From: Streptomyces cynarae
GTDB taxonomy: Bacteria; Actinomycetota; Actinomycetes; Streptomycetales; Streptomycetaceae
DNA length: 64,000 nucleotides
Reading direction: 5' to 3'
Assembly (NCBI RefSeq): GCF_025642135.1
Contig: NZ_CP106793.1
Coordinates: 1,178,001-1,242,000 of the forward strand
Shown: piece by piece, positions 44,497-53,166 of the stretch
Position numbering within the stretch: the stretch's first letter is position 1
How the letters are laid out: the number at the start of each line of letters is the position of its first letter
The notes under the pieces: model-generated
Databases searched by the model: none
What the model saw: the letters and a program-made list of their open reading frames with translations, nothing else
Told to the model about the DNA's origin: nothing
Position numbers and translations under genes: made by a program

Positions 44497-45972
44497 TCAC
44501 CACTTGCCCGGCGCGTAGTCCTTCAGGAAGACGCCGTACAGGTCCTCGCCCTGTTCGCCGCGCACAATCGGATCGTATACCCGCGCCGCGCCGTCGACGA
44601 GGTCGAGCGGCGCGTGGAAGCCCTCGTCCGCCAGGCGCACCTTGTCCGGGTGCGGGCGCTCGTCGGTGATCCACCCGGTGTCGACGGCGGTCATCAGGAT
44701 GCGGTCCTTCTCGAACATCTCCTGGGCGCTGGTGCGGGTGAGCATGTTCAGGGCGGCCTTGGCCATGTTGGTGTGCGGGTGGCCGGCGCCCTTGTAGCCG
44801 CGGCTGAAGACGCCCTCCATGGCGGAGACGTTCACGATGTAGGTCCGGCGGGCCTGCGACGCCGCCATCGCCGGGCGCAGGCGGCTGATCAGGATGAAGG
44901 GCGCCGTCGAGTTGCACAGCTGGACCTCGAGCAGCTCGATGGGCGTGACCTCCTCGACCGTCTGCACCCAGCTGTTGGTGTCGTGCAGGTCGGGGACGAG
45001 GCCGCCCGCGTCGATGGCCGTACCGGCGGCGATGCGCTCCAGGGACGCGGAGCCGGAGACCAGCGCGAGGTCGGTGACGTCCTGCGCGGTCAGCGCGCCG
45101 CCGCCGACCACGGGCAGCGCGGCCACGGCCCCGGAGCCGAACGTGCCGATGACCTCGGCGGCCGGCAGCTCGCCCGCCGGGAGCGGGGCGGACTCGGCTG
45201 CCACCAGTTCGCTGTAGGCCTGCGGGGAGCGGCGCACGGTCTGCGCCGCGTTGTTGATCAGGATGTCCAGCGGCCCCTCGGCGGCGACCGAGTCGGCGAG
45301 CGCCACCACCTGGGCCGGGTCGCGCAGGTCGATGCCGACGATCTTCAGCCGGTGGATCCACTCGTCGCTGTCGGGCTGGGCCTTGAAGCGGCGGATCGCG
45401 TCGTTCGGGAAGCGCGTGGTGATCGTGGTGTGGGCGCCGTCGCGCAGCAGGCGCAGCGCGATGTACATGCCGATCTTGGCGCGGCCACCGGTGAGCAGGG
45501 CGCGCTTGCCGGTGAGGTCGGCCCGGGCGTCGCGGCGGGTCCGGTTCTCGGCGGCGCACTCCTGGCAGAGCTGGTGGTAGAAGTAGTCGACCTCGACGTA
45601 GCGGGTCTTGCAGACGTAGCAGGAACGGGGGCGCTGGAGTATCCCCGCGATCCGGCCGGCCTCGGTGGCCGAGGACGGCAGGATGCCCTCGGTCTCGTCG
45701 TCGATGCGCTGCGCGGAGCCTGTGGCGGTGGCCTCGGTGACCGCCTTGTCGTGGGCGGTCTTGGCGGCACGGCGCTCCTGGCGGCGGCGCTGCTTGACCG
45801 TGCGGTAGATGTGCGAGGTGGCGCGGCGCACCTTGATCGCGTCGGGGTGGTCGACGTCGAGCTTGTCCAACTCCTCGAGCACGCTGAGGCAGACGGCGAG
45901 CCGCTCCGGGTCGATGCCGGGCCCGTACGCCACCTCGTCCATGGCCGCCGGGCCGTCCTGTGTCACCGTCAT
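44497..45972 (-). CDS. Large SDR-fold protein with embedded zinc ribbon and no catalytic tyrosine
   Basis: 491 residues. An N-terminal charged helical part (about 1-120) is followed by a CxxC...CxxC zinc-ribbon-like stretch (CYVCKTRYVEVDYFY, QLCQECAAENR) at about 125-150. A Rossmann fold with TGGRAKIGMYIAL and LDILINNAAQ then begins, with an insertion of about 100 residues. Where the SDR catalytic YxxxK should be, it has TNMAK (HPHTNMAKAALN), so the Tyr is absent. It is probably a non-canonical or scaffolding SDR. ATG 45972 has a good promoter about 65 nt upstream. Confidence 0.85.
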   Translation of the reverse strand: MTVTQDGPAAMDEVAYGPGIDPERLAVCLSVLEELDKLDVDHPDAIKVRRATSHIYRTVKQRRRQERRAAKTAHDKAVTEATATGSAQRIDDETEGILPSSATEAGRIAGILQRPRSCYVCKTRYVEVDYFYHQLCQECAAENRTRRDARADLTGKRALLTGGRAKIGMYIALRLLRDGAHTTITTRFPNDAIRRFKAQPDSDEWIHRLKIVGIDLRDPAQVVALADSVAAEGPLDILINNAAQTVRRSPQAYSELVAAESAPLPAGELPAAEVIGTFGSGAVAALPVVGGGALTAQDVTDLALVSGSASLERIAAGTAIDAGGLVPDLHDTNSWVQTVEEVTPIELLEVQLCNSTAPFILISRLRPAMAASQARRTYIVNVSAMEGVFSRGYKGAGHPHTNMAKAALNMLTRTSAQEMFEKDRILMTAVDTGWITDERPHPDKVRLADEGFHAPLDLVDGAARVYDPIVRGEQGEDLYGVFLKDYAPGKW

Positions 45973-46033
45973 CGCGCTGCCGTTCCTCGCTCTCCCGCGC
46001 AGCGCTCCGACCGCGCTCGCTTTCAAAGGGGGA

Positions 46034-46063
46034 ATTTTACGGAGCGGCGGGGCGGGTCACCAA
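46034..46063 (-). promoter_or_regulatory. Promoter of the large SDR-fold gene
   Basis: On the reverse strand TTGGTG, an 18-nt spacer and TAAAAT, about 60 nt before ATG 45972. The A/T-rich -10 stands out in this GC-rich DNA. Confidence 0.6.
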
Positions 46064-46155
46064 ACTCGCGATGATCCCTTCAGCACTTCCGGGAGTGCCC
46101 CTGCCCGAAGAGCTCGGGGAATTTCGAGGACGAGGCCGTGGGCCGACCGCGGGGG

Positions 46156-46174
46156 CCGGGGGCGCAGCCCCCGG
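46156..46174 (-). terminator. Probable terminator after the WS/DGAT gene
   Basis: A compact all-GC hairpin: CCGGGGGC, loop GCA, GCCCCCGG. It lies 125 nt past the leftward WS/DGAT stop and upstream of the SDR promoter. The rest of 45973-46298 shows no gene. Confidence 0.5.
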
Positions 46175-46298
46175 GGACGGGACCGGTGGCGGGGGCGGCG
46201 GAGGCAGGGAGAACCCCGCCGACGAGCGGCCCGCCCACCACCGCGGACGCGTGCCCCGGCACCACTTCGGATGCCGGGACCGACGCGTCCGTCCCCGT

Positions 46299-47693
46299 TC
46301 AGATGCGGCAGGCCGCCAGCAGTGTCTCGACCTCGTCCGGGACCGCCCGGGCCAGACGCTCCAGGTCCGGTACCGCCCGGCCGTCCGCGACGAGCCCGTA
46401 GTGGACGCGGCCGCGGTACGTGGAGATCGCCACCGCAAGGGACTGGCCGCGGGCCAGGGGGGCGAGCGGGTAGACCTCGGCGAGCGGGTTGCCGCCGAGC
46501 CTCAGGCCGAGGCTCGGCAGCGGCACGCTGGTGACCAGGATGTCGAACCAGAGCCGCGCGGCCTGGCTGACCAGCGGTCCGCCCAGCCGGTGCCCCAGCG
46601 CCGGCACATGGTCGGCGAGCAGCGCGACGGCGCCCGCACCCCGGTTGGGCCCGGCGTCCTTGTTGCGATCCATGGCCGTACGGACCGTCCGCAGCCGCTC
46701 CAGCGGGTCCGGATCACCGACCGGAAGCCGTATCAGGTAGCCGGAGAGCCGGTTGCCCTGTGGGTGCGCGGTGCGCGGCCGGCGCTTGGACACCGGGATG
46801 AGCGCCCGCGGCTCGACACCCGCGCTGCCGTCGCCGCGCTCGTCCAGCCAGCGCCGCAGGGCGCCTGCGACGACCGCGATCAGCACGTCGTTCACGGTGC
46901 CGCCCGCCGACTTGCGCACCCGGTGCACATCGTCGAGGTCGATGGCGACACCGGCCGTACGGCGGGTGCCGCTGGGCTCGGAGGTGAGCGCGGAGGAGGA
47001 GCGCATGCCGAGGGTGGACAGGGCGACGGAGGCGCCGATGTCGAGGGCACGCCCCACGTCGGTGAGCGTGCCGCGCAGCAGTCCCGGGAGCCTGCGCACG
47101 TCCGGCAGGAGGCCCCGGGCGGGCTCCGGCCGGCGCGGCCGGGGCTCGGGCATGTCCATCGGGTCCATGACGGCGGCCGCGAGGGTCAGCGCGCGCAGCC
47201 CGTCGGCGAGCGCGTGGTGGAACTTGAACAGCACGGCGAAGGAGGTGCCGTCCTCCCCCGGCAGCACATGCGCCTCCCACGGCGGACGGCCGCGCACCAG
47301 CGCGCGCTCCATGAGCCGCCCGGCCTCGGCGTGGAAGTCGGCGGTCGGCGCGTGCAGCCGCACATGGCGCAGGGGGTCGAAGTCGGGGTCGGGTTCCCGG
47401 GTCGCGCCGCCCAGGGCGAGCGGAAGGCGCGCGGCGGCGAGGTCGCGCGGAAGGCGGACGTCCGGCAGCCAGACGTCGCGGATCCGCATGCGCAGTCCCG
47501 GGACCGCGGCGGCGCGGGCCGCCAGCAGATCCGCGGCATGGGCGCCCGCGGTCGGCGAGTGGCAGGAGAACACGCCGAGGGCACCGAGGTGCATGGGGTG
47601 CCGGGCGGACTCGATGTTCCAGAACGCCAGGTCGAGTGGTGCGAGCAGGTCAGAAGTCAATGGCTTGCCTCGCGTCGACGATGAGGGAAGCAC
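46299..47693 (-). CDS. Wax ester synthase / diacylglycerol acyltransferase (WS/DGAT)
   Basis: 464 residues. The catalytic HHxxxDG is intact as FHHALADG, and the N-terminal APLDLAFWNIESARHPMHLG and GTVNDVLIAVVAGALR are family marks. It makes triacylglycerol or wax esters from acyl-CoA at the membrane or lipid body. GTG 47693 has GGAGG 7 nt upstream; TTG 47660 is a weaker alternative start. From memory, the S. coelicolor homologue at the matching place (SCO0958) contributes to triacylglycerol formation. Confidence 0.92.
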   Translation of the reverse strand: MLPSSSTRGKPLTSDLLAPLDLAFWNIESARHPMHLGALGVFSCHSPTAGAHAADLLAARAAAVPGLRMRIRDVWLPDVRLPRDLAAARLPLALGGATREPDPDFDPLRHVRLHAPTADFHAEAGRLMERALVRGRPPWEAHVLPGEDGTSFAVLFKFHHALADGLRALTLAAAVMDPMDMPEPRPRRPEPARGLLPDVRRLPGLLRGTLTDVGRALDIGASVALSTLGMRSSSALTSEPSGTRRTAGVAIDLDDVHRVRKSAGGTVNDVLIAVVAGALRRWLDERGDGSAGVEPRALIPVSKRRPRTAHPQGNRLSGYLIRLPVGDPDPLERLRTVRTAMDRNKDAGPNRGAGAVALLADHVPALGHRLGGPLVSQAARLWFDILVTSVPLPSLGLRLGGNPLAEVYPLAPLARGQSLAVAISTYRGRVHYGLVADGRAVPDLERLARAVPDEVETLLAACRI

Positions 47694-47759
47694 GAGTCAA
47701 CCTCCGACAGACGATTACGGTCAAGTACGATCAGGCTACGTACAGTTAACAGCGGATTA

Positions 47760-47788
47760 AGTCCCGCCTCGCCGAGAGAGGCGGGACT
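47760..47788 (-). terminator. Terminator after the GH92 gene
   Basis: A perfect 11-bp stem (AGTCCCGCCTC and its complement) with a 7-nt loop, 17 nt past the leftward stop at 47805 and followed on the reverse strand by T/A-rich sequence. Confidence 0.8.
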
Positions 47789-47804
47789 CATGTGACGGAC
47801 GAGG

Positions 47805-50135
47805 TCATTTCAGCGGGGGCGGCGCGGCCTGCGGTGCCGTACCCCACCCGGACGGCCGCGCGCCGACCGTGAACTCCAGCGTGCCCAGTCGGCGCAAAGC
47901 GTCCGTCGTGACGTACGTGCGTTCGTACGCCGTTCCGTCGATGTGCACCTTCTGGACGTACCGGTCGCTCTGTGACGTGCCGGGGGCGGTGATGGTCAGC
48001 TTGCCGCGCGGGTAGTACGCCCGGTCGAGCACCAGGTCGACGCGGTCGAAGACCGGGGTGGTAAGACCCCAGGTGGGATAGCCGGGCTGCACGGGGAAGA
48101 GGCCGATGGACGACAGCACGTTCCAGGCGGACATGGTGCCGAGGTCGTCGTTGCCGGTCATCCCGGTCGGGCCGTTGGTGAAGAGGGTCAGCGCCGCGTG
48201 CACCACGTCCGTGGTCTTCCACGGCTCACCGGTCGACAGATACGTGTAGGGGGCGATCAGGTCCGGCTCGTTCTGCGGGTTGTACGTGGCCGCGTCGTAG
48301 TAGGCGTACGCCCCGTGCACCCACACCTCACGTGCGGTCTTCTCCGGGTTCTTGAGCAGCTCGTCGTAGGCGAAGAAGGCGTCGAGCCGGTCATTGGCCG
48401 CCTGCCGGCCGCCGATGAGGCCGACCATGCCGGGCAGGTCCTGCGGCACGAGCCACTGGTACTGCCAGGCGGTGCCCTCGTGGAAGCCCTTGCTCCTGGC
48501 CGGATCGGCCGGTCCTGCGAAGGCGCCGGACGCGTCGCGGGCGCGGAAGAAGCCGGTCGAGGGGTCGAAGAGGGTGCGGTAGTTCCGCGACCGGGCGGCG
48601 TACCGGGTGGCGTCCGAGGGGTGTCCGAGGTCGCGTGCCATCTGGGCGAGCATGGCGTCGGCGAGCGCGTACTCCAGCGTCGCCGACCCGCCGTGGTGGT
48701 AGTCGGAGTCGCCGGGCTTGGTGTAGGGGCGGCCCTTGATGTAGGGCGCGAAGCCGTGTGCGATGTACTCGCGGTTCGCCTCACGGCCCGTGTACATGGT
48801 GTCCGCGGGCGGCAGGCCGTCGGCGTTCTTCTTCAGCGCCCGGTACGCCCGCTCCTCGTACCCCTTGAGCAGCCCCTGATGATAGGCGTGGGTCAGGTAC
48901 GGGGTGACGGGGTCGCCGCTCATGATGTTCGTCTCCACCGGGCCGTAGCCCCACTTGGGCAGCCAGCCGCCCTGCTCGTCGACCTTCAGCAGGGAGATCG
49001 CCATGTCGCGCGCCTCGCGCGGCGCGAGCAGGGACAGCAGCTGGGACTGGGTGCGGTAGGTGTCCCACAGCGACCAGTTCTGGAAGTACGTGAAGCCCTG
49101 CGCGCGGTGGACCTTCTGGTCCCAGCCGGTGTAACGGCCGTCGGCGTCGCTGCCGATGTTCGGCGCGAGGAACGACCGGTACAGCGAGGAGTAGAAGGTG
49201 GTGCGCAGGGTGGCGTCACCGCCCTGGACCCGGACGTCGTCGAGACGGTCCTCCCAGGCACGGCGGGCGGCCTCCCGCACGGTGTTGAACGAACGGCCGT
49301 ACGTGGTAGCGAGGTTGACGTCGGCGCCGTGTGCGTCGACGTACGACAGCGCGGTGGTCGCCTCGACGGTGCGGTCCTTGGTGGTGTCGAACGTGACGTA
49401 CGCGCCGTTGCGCCCGGGCCCCGCCGACTTCGTCGCCCCCGGGGTGATCGAGTCCTGGTACCAGGTCCCGTGCGCGGTGAACGGCCGGTTGAAGCGGGTG
49501 ACCGTGTAGACCGTGTACGGCCGGGTGGAGCGGCAGAAGCCACTGCCCGTGATCTCGGTGCGCACGGTGCGGTCGTCGAGGATCTCCACCTTGGAGGACA
49601 CGTTCTTGTGCAGCGCCTGGCCCGCGTTGAGCAGCACGTTCGCCTTGTCGGTGGCCGGGAAGGCGTAGCGCTGCACGGCGGTGCGCCGGGACGCCGTCAG
49701 TTCGGCGTCGATGCCGCTGTCGAGACCGACCCGGTAGTAGCCGGGGCTCGCCTGCTCGTTCGCGTGGCTGAACGTGGCCGCGTACTTGGCGTAGTCCGTC
49801 TCGGTCACGTCACCCGTCGTCGGCAGCACCGGCAGGTCTCCTCCGATGGCGCAGCCGACGCCGGAGAGATGCACGAGGGAGAAGCCGCGGATCCGGTTCT
49901 GGGTGTGGTCGTAGCCGGTGTTGTGCCCGGTGTCCGGGGAGAACTGCACCATGCCGAAGGGCACGGCGGCGCCGGGGAAGGTGTTGCCCTCGTCCTGCGT
50001 GCCGATGAACGGGTTGACCAGACCGGTGAGCCCGCCGTCGCGCGGCTCGGCGGCATGCACGGCCGGTGGGAGGCACAGCGTCGCGGCCACCACCGTGCTC
50101 GCGGCGGCGAGGCGCAGGCGCCGGGTGCGTCTCAT
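47805..50135 (-). CDS. Secreted GH92 alpha-mannosidase
   Basis: 776 residues with a signal peptide (cleavage after AVHA). GH92 motifs: VNPFIGTQDEGNTFPGAAVP, HLSGVGCAIGGD, NWSLWDTYRTQSQLL, GMTGNDDLGTMSAWNVLSSI (calcium and catalytic region) and FHEGTAWQYQW. Family members remove alpha-mannose residues of differing linkage using calcium. ATG 50135 follows CCTCCGGAGG, itself a palindrome. It has no carbohydrate-binding module. It stands alone with its own terminator and likely acts on fungal or plant mannans or N-glycans in the soil. Confidence 0.93.
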   Translation of the reverse strand: MRRTRRLRLAAASTVVAATLCLPPAVHAAEPRDGGLTGLVNPFIGTQDEGNTFPGAAVPFGMVQFSPDTGHNTGYDHTQNRIRGFSLVHLSGVGCAIGGDLPVLPTTGDVTETDYAKYAATFSHANEQASPGYYRVGLDSGIDAELTASRRTAVQRYAFPATDKANVLLNAGQALHKNVSSKVEILDDRTVRTEITGSGFCRSTRPYTVYTVTRFNRPFTAHGTWYQDSITPGATKSAGPGRNGAYVTFDTTKDRTVEATTALSYVDAHGADVNLATTYGRSFNTVREAARRAWEDRLDDVRVQGGDATLRTTFYSSLYRSFLAPNIGSDADGRYTGWDQKVHRAQGFTYFQNWSLWDTYRTQSQLLSLLAPREARDMAISLLKVDEQGGWLPKWGYGPVETNIMSGDPVTPYLTHAYHQGLLKGYEERAYRALKKNADGLPPADTMYTGREANREYIAHGFAPYIKGRPYTKPGDSDYHHGGSATLEYALADAMLAQMARDLGHPSDATRYAARSRNYRTLFDPSTGFFRARDASGAFAGPADPARSKGFHEGTAWQYQWLVPQDLPGMVGLIGGRQAANDRLDAFFAYDELLKNPEKTAREVWVHGAYAYYDAATYNPQNEPDLIAPYTYLSTGEPWKTTDVVHAALTLFTNGPTGMTGNDDLGTMSAWNVLSSIGLFPVQPGYPTWGLTTPVFDRVDLVLDRAYYPRGKLTITAPGTSQSDRYVQKVHIDGTAYERTYVTTDALRRLGTLEFTVGARPSGWGTAPQAAPPPLK

Positions 50136-50524
50136 CTCGGAAGACCTCCGGAGGATCGATGTCGTCGGGCACATGGTGGTGGCGGGGCGTCAGTTTCCCG
50201 GGGAACCAGCGGGGTTGTTCCGTGACGCGTCGCGGATCAGCGCCTGGTGCGCGACCCGCAGACGCGCGCGGTCCGGCTCGAGGACCCGGCGGGAGTGGGT
50301 GAGCGGACCGCGGACGACATCCACGAGTCGTGGATGAGCCTGAGCCGTCCGCCCGGGCCGATCGGCCGGCCGGCGGGCACGCTGAAGGTGCGGCGGTACC
50401 CCATACGGTCCTCGTGCCGCTCGATGCCGGAGAGCTGCGACTTCACGGGATGGGGAACGAGGATGTGCGCGCCGAGGTTCTTCCCGAACGGCGGCCGTTC
50501 ACCCGCCCGTGCCGCCCGGCGGTG
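50136..50524. other. 389-bp region without a clear gene
   Basis: It lies between the GH92 start and the end of the HxlR gene. A rightward frame at 50247-50549 (100 codons, DPQTRAVRLEDPAGVGERTA) looks partly coding but has no ribosome site and its C-half has random composition. It may be a gene remnant. I cannot name it. Confidence 0.3.
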
Positions 50525-50917
50525 CTACCGGGCCGGGTCGGTGTCGTAGTCGTTCCGGGCCCGTTCGACCTCGTCCAGGTGCTCGGCGGACCATTCCGCG
50601 AGGTGCGCGAAGAGCGGCGCGAGACTGCGACCGAGTTCGCTGATCTCGTACTCGACCCGTGGGGGGACCTCCGGGTGGTACGTGCGCACGATCAGCCCGT
50701 CGCGCTCCAGTTGCCTCAGCCGCTGGGTCAGCACCTTGGGCGTGATCCTGTCGATGCGCCGCTGGAGTTCGACGAAACGCTGACGGCCGTGGGTGTGGAG
50801 GGTCCACAGGATGGGGGTCGTCCAGCGGCTGAACACGATGTCGACGACCGGGGCGACGGGACAGGCGAGTTCGGGGTCGGTCGCGGCCGACGCCGCCCAG
50901 GTCGCTTCACCGGCCAT
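50525..50917 (-). CDS. HxlR/MarR-like winged-helix regulator
   Basis: 130 residues. The HxlR domain is clear (CPVAPVVDIVFSRWTTPILW, FVELQRRIDRITPKVLTQRL, RTYHPEVPPRVEYEISELG). The Cys in ACPVAP is in the place used for redox or electrophile sensing in HypR/QorR-type proteins. ATG 50917 is chosen over GTG 50923 from ribosome-site spacing. It is divergent from the NmrA-like gene, with a palindromic operator between them. Confidence 0.92.
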   Translation of the reverse strand: MAGEATWAASAATDPELACPVAPVVDIVFSRWTTPILWTLHTHGRQRFVELQRRIDRITPKVLTQRLRQLERDGLIVRTYHPEVPPRVEYEISELGRSLAPLFAHLAEWSAEHLDEVERARNDYDTDPAR

Positions 50918-50946
50918 GCGCACCCCTTCGGGATAGCCACTTTCCT

Positions 50947-50958
50947 GTAGGTACCTAC
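50947..50958. promoter_or_regulatory. HxlR operator between divergent regulator and NmrA-like genes
   Basis: GTAGGTACCTAC is a perfect 12-bp palindrome, 30 nt before the regulator start, overlapping TACTAT (50957-50962), a possible -10 of the rightward gene. This is the expected position for a QorR-like repressor site. Confidence 0.7.
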
Positions 50959-51021
50959 TATACCGACGGTGTTAGCGTCCCTGTGTCTCGGCAACCACCG
51001 TGAAAAAACAGGGAGTTGACC

Positions 51022-51867
51022 ATGTTCGTAGTGACGGGGGCGACCGGCAACGTCGGCCGGGCGCTCGTACAGATCCTGATGGCCGACGGCGAGCAGGTGA
51101 CCGCGACGTCGCGTGGGATCTCGGAGGCCGACATGCCGGAGGGTGTGCGGCGGCGGACGGCGGACCTGACCGACCCCGAGAGCCTCCGGCCCGTGTTCGA
51201 CGGCGCCGATGCGCTCTTCCTGCAGAACGGCGGCCCCAGTGCGCACCTGCTGAGCCCGCGGGACATCCTGGACGTCGCCAAGGCCGGCGGTGTCGAACGG
51301 GTGGTGCTGCTCTCGTCGCAGGGGGTCGCGACCCGGCCGGAGTCGGGCTCGCACGGGGGCGTCGCGCGCGCCATCGAGGACGCCGTACGGGAGTCGGGCC
51401 TGGAGTGGACGATCCTGCGACCCGGCGGCTTCCACTCCAACGCGTACGCCTGGGCCGAGCCGGTCCGTACCCGGCGGGCCGTCGCGGCACCGTTCGCAGA
51501 CGTCCCACTGCCCACCGTCGACCCTTGGGACATCGCCGAGGTCGCCGCGGCGGCGCTGCGCGAGGACGGGCATCACGGCCGCGTCCACGAATTGACCGGG
51601 CCGTCGCTCACCACGCCCCGGCAACGGGCGGAGGCGATCGGCCATGCGCTCGGCGAACCCGTACGGTTCATCGAGCAGACCCGCGACGAGGCCCGCGCGG
51701 AGATGGTGCGGTTCATGCCCGAGCCGGTGGTCGAGACCACGCTGACCATCCTGGGCGAGCCGACCCCCGCCGAACAACGCGTCAGCCCCGACGTCGAACA
51801 CGTCCTCGGCCGCCCGCCCCGCGCCTTCGCCGACTGGGCCCGGGAGAATGTCGCCGCCTTCCGCTGA
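51022..51867 (+). CDS. NmrA-like NAD(P)H-binding protein (SDR, QOR2-type)
   Basis: 281 residues. The dinucleotide motif is VTGATGNVGRALV, followed by ERVVLLSSQG and LRPGGFHSNAY. No classical YxxxK is seen, as is usual for NmrA/QOR2-type proteins, which reduce quinones or sense redox state. ATG 51022 has GGGAG 6 nt upstream. It is divergent from the HxlR gene and very likely controlled by it in response to electrophiles. Confidence 0.9.
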   Translation: MFVVTGATGNVGRALVQILMADGEQVTATSRGISEADMPEGVRRRTADLTDPESLRPVFDGADALFLQNGGPSAHLLSPRDILDVAKAGGVERVVLLSSQGVATRPESGSHGGVARAIEDAVRESGLEWTILRPGGFHSNAYAWAEPVRTRRAVAAPFADVPLPTVDPWDIAEVAAAALREDGHHGRVHELTGPSLTTPRQRAEAIGHALGEPVRFIEQTRDEARAEMVRFMPEPVVETTLTILGEPTPAEQRVSPDVEHVLGRPPRAFADWARENVAAFR

Positions 51868-51901
51868 CGTACGAGCCGGTGTCGGCCCGGACCCACAGGG
51901 G

Positions 51902-53122
51902 CTACGACACCCGCTGCCCCTTCCCCAGCGCGATCACTCCGCCCTTCGACACCGTGTAGAGCTCGGCGTCCCGCTCCGGGTTGACGCCGATCGTCGCGCC
52001 CGGGGGTACCTCCACGTTCTTGTCGAGGACCGCTCCGCGGACGATCGCGCCGCGGCCGACGTGGACGTTGTCGTGCAGGACCGAGCCCTGGACGACGGCG
52101 CCCGGGTCCACCAGGACGCCCGGGGACAGGACCGACCGCGTCACCTGGCCCCGGATCAGGCACCCGGCGCTGATGATCGACTCGCTGGCGATGCCGCCCG
52201 AGCTGAAGCGGGCCGGCGACAGCTGGTTGGAGTGCGTGTAGATGGGCCAGTTGCGGTTGTAGAGGTTGAAGGCCGGGCGCTCCGCGATCAGGTCCATGTG
52301 CGCCTCGTAGTACGCGTCCAGGGTGCCCACGTCCCGCCAGTAGCCCCGGTCGCGATTGGTCTCGCCGGGCACGTGGTTGGCGCTGAAGTCGTACAGCTGG
52401 GCCTCGCCGCGCTCGGTGAGCTGGGGCAGGATCGAACCGCCCATGTCGTGCACCGAGTTCTCGTCCTCGGCGTCCCGCTGCAACGCCTCGATCAGCGCCT
52501 TGGTGGTGAAGATGTAGTTGCCCATGGAGGCGAAGACGGTGTCGGGGTCGCCCGGCAGTCCGGGCGGGTCGGCGGGCTTCTCCAGGAAGCGTTCGACCGT
52601 CTGGCCGTCCGAGCCGGGCGTGATCACGCCGAAGGAGGAGGATTCCGCGCGCGGCACCCGTATGCCCGCGACGGTCACGCCCGCCCCGCCCTCGATGTGC
52701 TGTGCGAGCATCTGCCGCGGGTCCATGCGGTAGACGTGGTCGGCGCCGAACACCGCCACGTACTCCGGCTGTTCGTCGTGGATCAGGTTCAGCGACTGCA
52801 GGATCGCGTCCGCGCTGCCCAGGTACCAGCGCGGGCCGAGCCGCTGCTGGGCCGGTACCGGGGTGACGTAGTTGCCGAGCAGGCTGGACATCCGCCAGGT
52901 GGTGGTGATGTGCCGGTCCAGCGAGTGCGACTTGTACTGCGTGAGCACGCAGATGCGCAGGATGTCGCCGTTGACGAGGTTCGACAGGACGAAGTCCACG
53001 AGGCGGTAGGTCCCGCCGAAGGTCACGGCTGGTTTCGCACGGTCGGCGGTGAGCGGCATCAGCCGCTTGCCCTCCCCGCCGGCCAGTACGATTCCCAGCA
53101 CCGAAGGTCCACCGCGCCGCAT
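51902..53122 (-). CDS. glgC: Glucose-1-phosphate adenylyltransferase (ADP-glucose synthase)
   Basis: 406 residues. The N-terminal pyrophosphorylase signature is [32 protein letters not shown] and [11 protein letters not shown] are substrate motifs, and a left-handed beta-helix repeat (about 300-390) ends the protein. It makes ADP-glucose for alpha-glucan synthesis. It starts 44 nt after the glgA-type gene, in one operon. There is good identity to the usual length and no defect. Confidence 0.95.
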   Translation of the reverse strand: MRRGGPSVLGIVLAGGEGKRLMPLTADRAKPAVTFGGTYRLVDFVLSNLVNGDILRICVLTQYKSHSLDRHITTTWRMSSLLGNYVTPVPAQQRLGPRWYLGSADAILQSLNLIHDEQPEYVAVFGADHVYRMDPRQMLAQHIEGGAGVTVAGIRVPRAESSSFGVITPGSDGQTVERFLEKPADPPGLPGDPDTVFASMGNYIFTTKALIEALQRDAEDENSVHDMGGSILPQLTERGEAQLYDFSANHVPGETNRDRGYWRDVGTLDAYYEAHMDLIAERPAFNLYNRNWPIYTHSNQLSPARFSSGGIASESIISAGCLIRGQVTRSVLSPGVLVDPGAVVQGSVLHDNVHVGRGAIVRGAVLDKNVEVPPGATIGVNPERDAELYTVSKGGVIALGKGQRVS

Positions 53123-53166
53123 GCCGCCGCCCCTCTACGCCCGGTTGTGCTGCACTTTGCTGATTA

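Noticed and set aside
43096..46074. A 992-codon rightward frame
   Set aside because: It is antisense to three leftward genes with clear motifs and has the Gly/Val/Arg-rich composition typical of the shadow strand in high-GC DNA.
50247..50549. A 100-codon rightward frame between the GH92 and HxlR genes
   Set aside because: No ribosome site, no motif, random-looking second half, and it overlaps the end of the HxlR gene antisense.
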